Positions 10,515 to 10,537 of a stretch of 10,537 nt of DNA are shown here, piece after piece. A model generated the notes under the pieces. The model did no database searches and was not told the origin of the DNA. It was given only the letters and a program-made list of their open reading frames with translations. This DNA is from Clostridia bacterium. Lineage in GTDB: Bacteria > Bacillota > Clostridia > Oscillospirales > CAG-272. Positions within the stretch are counted from its first letter, which is position 1, and each line of letters opens with the position of its first letter. The translations under genes and the position numbers were made by a program. The stretch covers positions 1 to 10,537 of the forward strand of contig JAFQAM010000128.1 in NCBI GenBank assembly GCA_017416885.1, in the 5' to 3' direction.

Positions 10515-10537
10515 CGTAGTATCTTTTAATACAAACC

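Overview
The window looks like chromosomal DNA of a low-GC, Gram-positive anaerobe of the class Clostridia. The reasons are AGGAG ribosome binding sites, near-consensus TTGACA-N17-TATAAT promoters in front of almost every transcription unit, an A+T-rich third codon position, a LexA-like repressor next to a Y-family polymerase, and a RAYT-type transposase with GTAG-headed REP hairpins. I cannot name a genus from the sequence alone.

Layout. Bases 1-62 hold the 3' end of an unknown gene. Bases 83-790 hold a small palindrome array and a complete REP-associated tyrosine transposase (TTG start at 227) with REP hairpins before it, after it and twice inside its reading frame. Bases 842-7356 hold an ion-transport cluster, all on the minus strand: a CaCA cation/Na+ exchanger (842-1888), two tandemly duplicated Na+/phosphate cotransporters with PhoU tails (2258-3919 and 4245-5900), and a second CaCA exchanger (5999-7132). 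The second exchanger has a leader that reads as a yybP-ykoY (Mn2+) riboswitch with an overlapping intrinsic terminator. Each of the four genes has its own promoter. Bases 7622-9963 hold a plus-strand SOS-type cassette: a LexA/UmuD-like self-cleaving repressor with a dyad over its own start site, a translationally coupled 84-residue protein of unknown function, and a Y-family DNA polymerase. Bases 9964-10467 are non-coding. They carry a palindrome array interrupted by a 298-bp structured element with 22-bp perfect inverted ends. A further promoter points out of the window at 10486-10514.

The gene-free stretches longer than 300 bases are 1889-2257, 3920-4244, 7133-7682 and 9954-10537. Besides promoters, leaders and terminators they contain two unusual repeat types. 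(1) Arrays of short perfect palindromes: the stem sequence differs from unit to unit, the loop is usually GNA on one strand (C-GAA-G, C-GTA-G, C-GCA-G), and the linker is nearly constant within an array but differs between arrays (ATATCGA, AATTCAT, AATTTAGCT, ATTACATAC, ACTTCACT). (2) Degenerate 7-bp tandem tracts (GTCAGCN, GGGGATA and similar), most of which lie just upstream of a promoter.

How the genes may work together (inference): the two exchangers and two phosphate transporters would balance divalent cations (Ca2+ and/or Mn2+) against phosphate using the Na+ gradient, with Mn2+ sensed by the leader RNA. The repressor-polymerase cassette is a damage-inducible mutagenesis unit. The transposase and the palindrome arrays may be connected through single-stranded hairpin DNA, but nothing in the window proves it. 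The palindrome arrays are the strongest candidate for something not well described.
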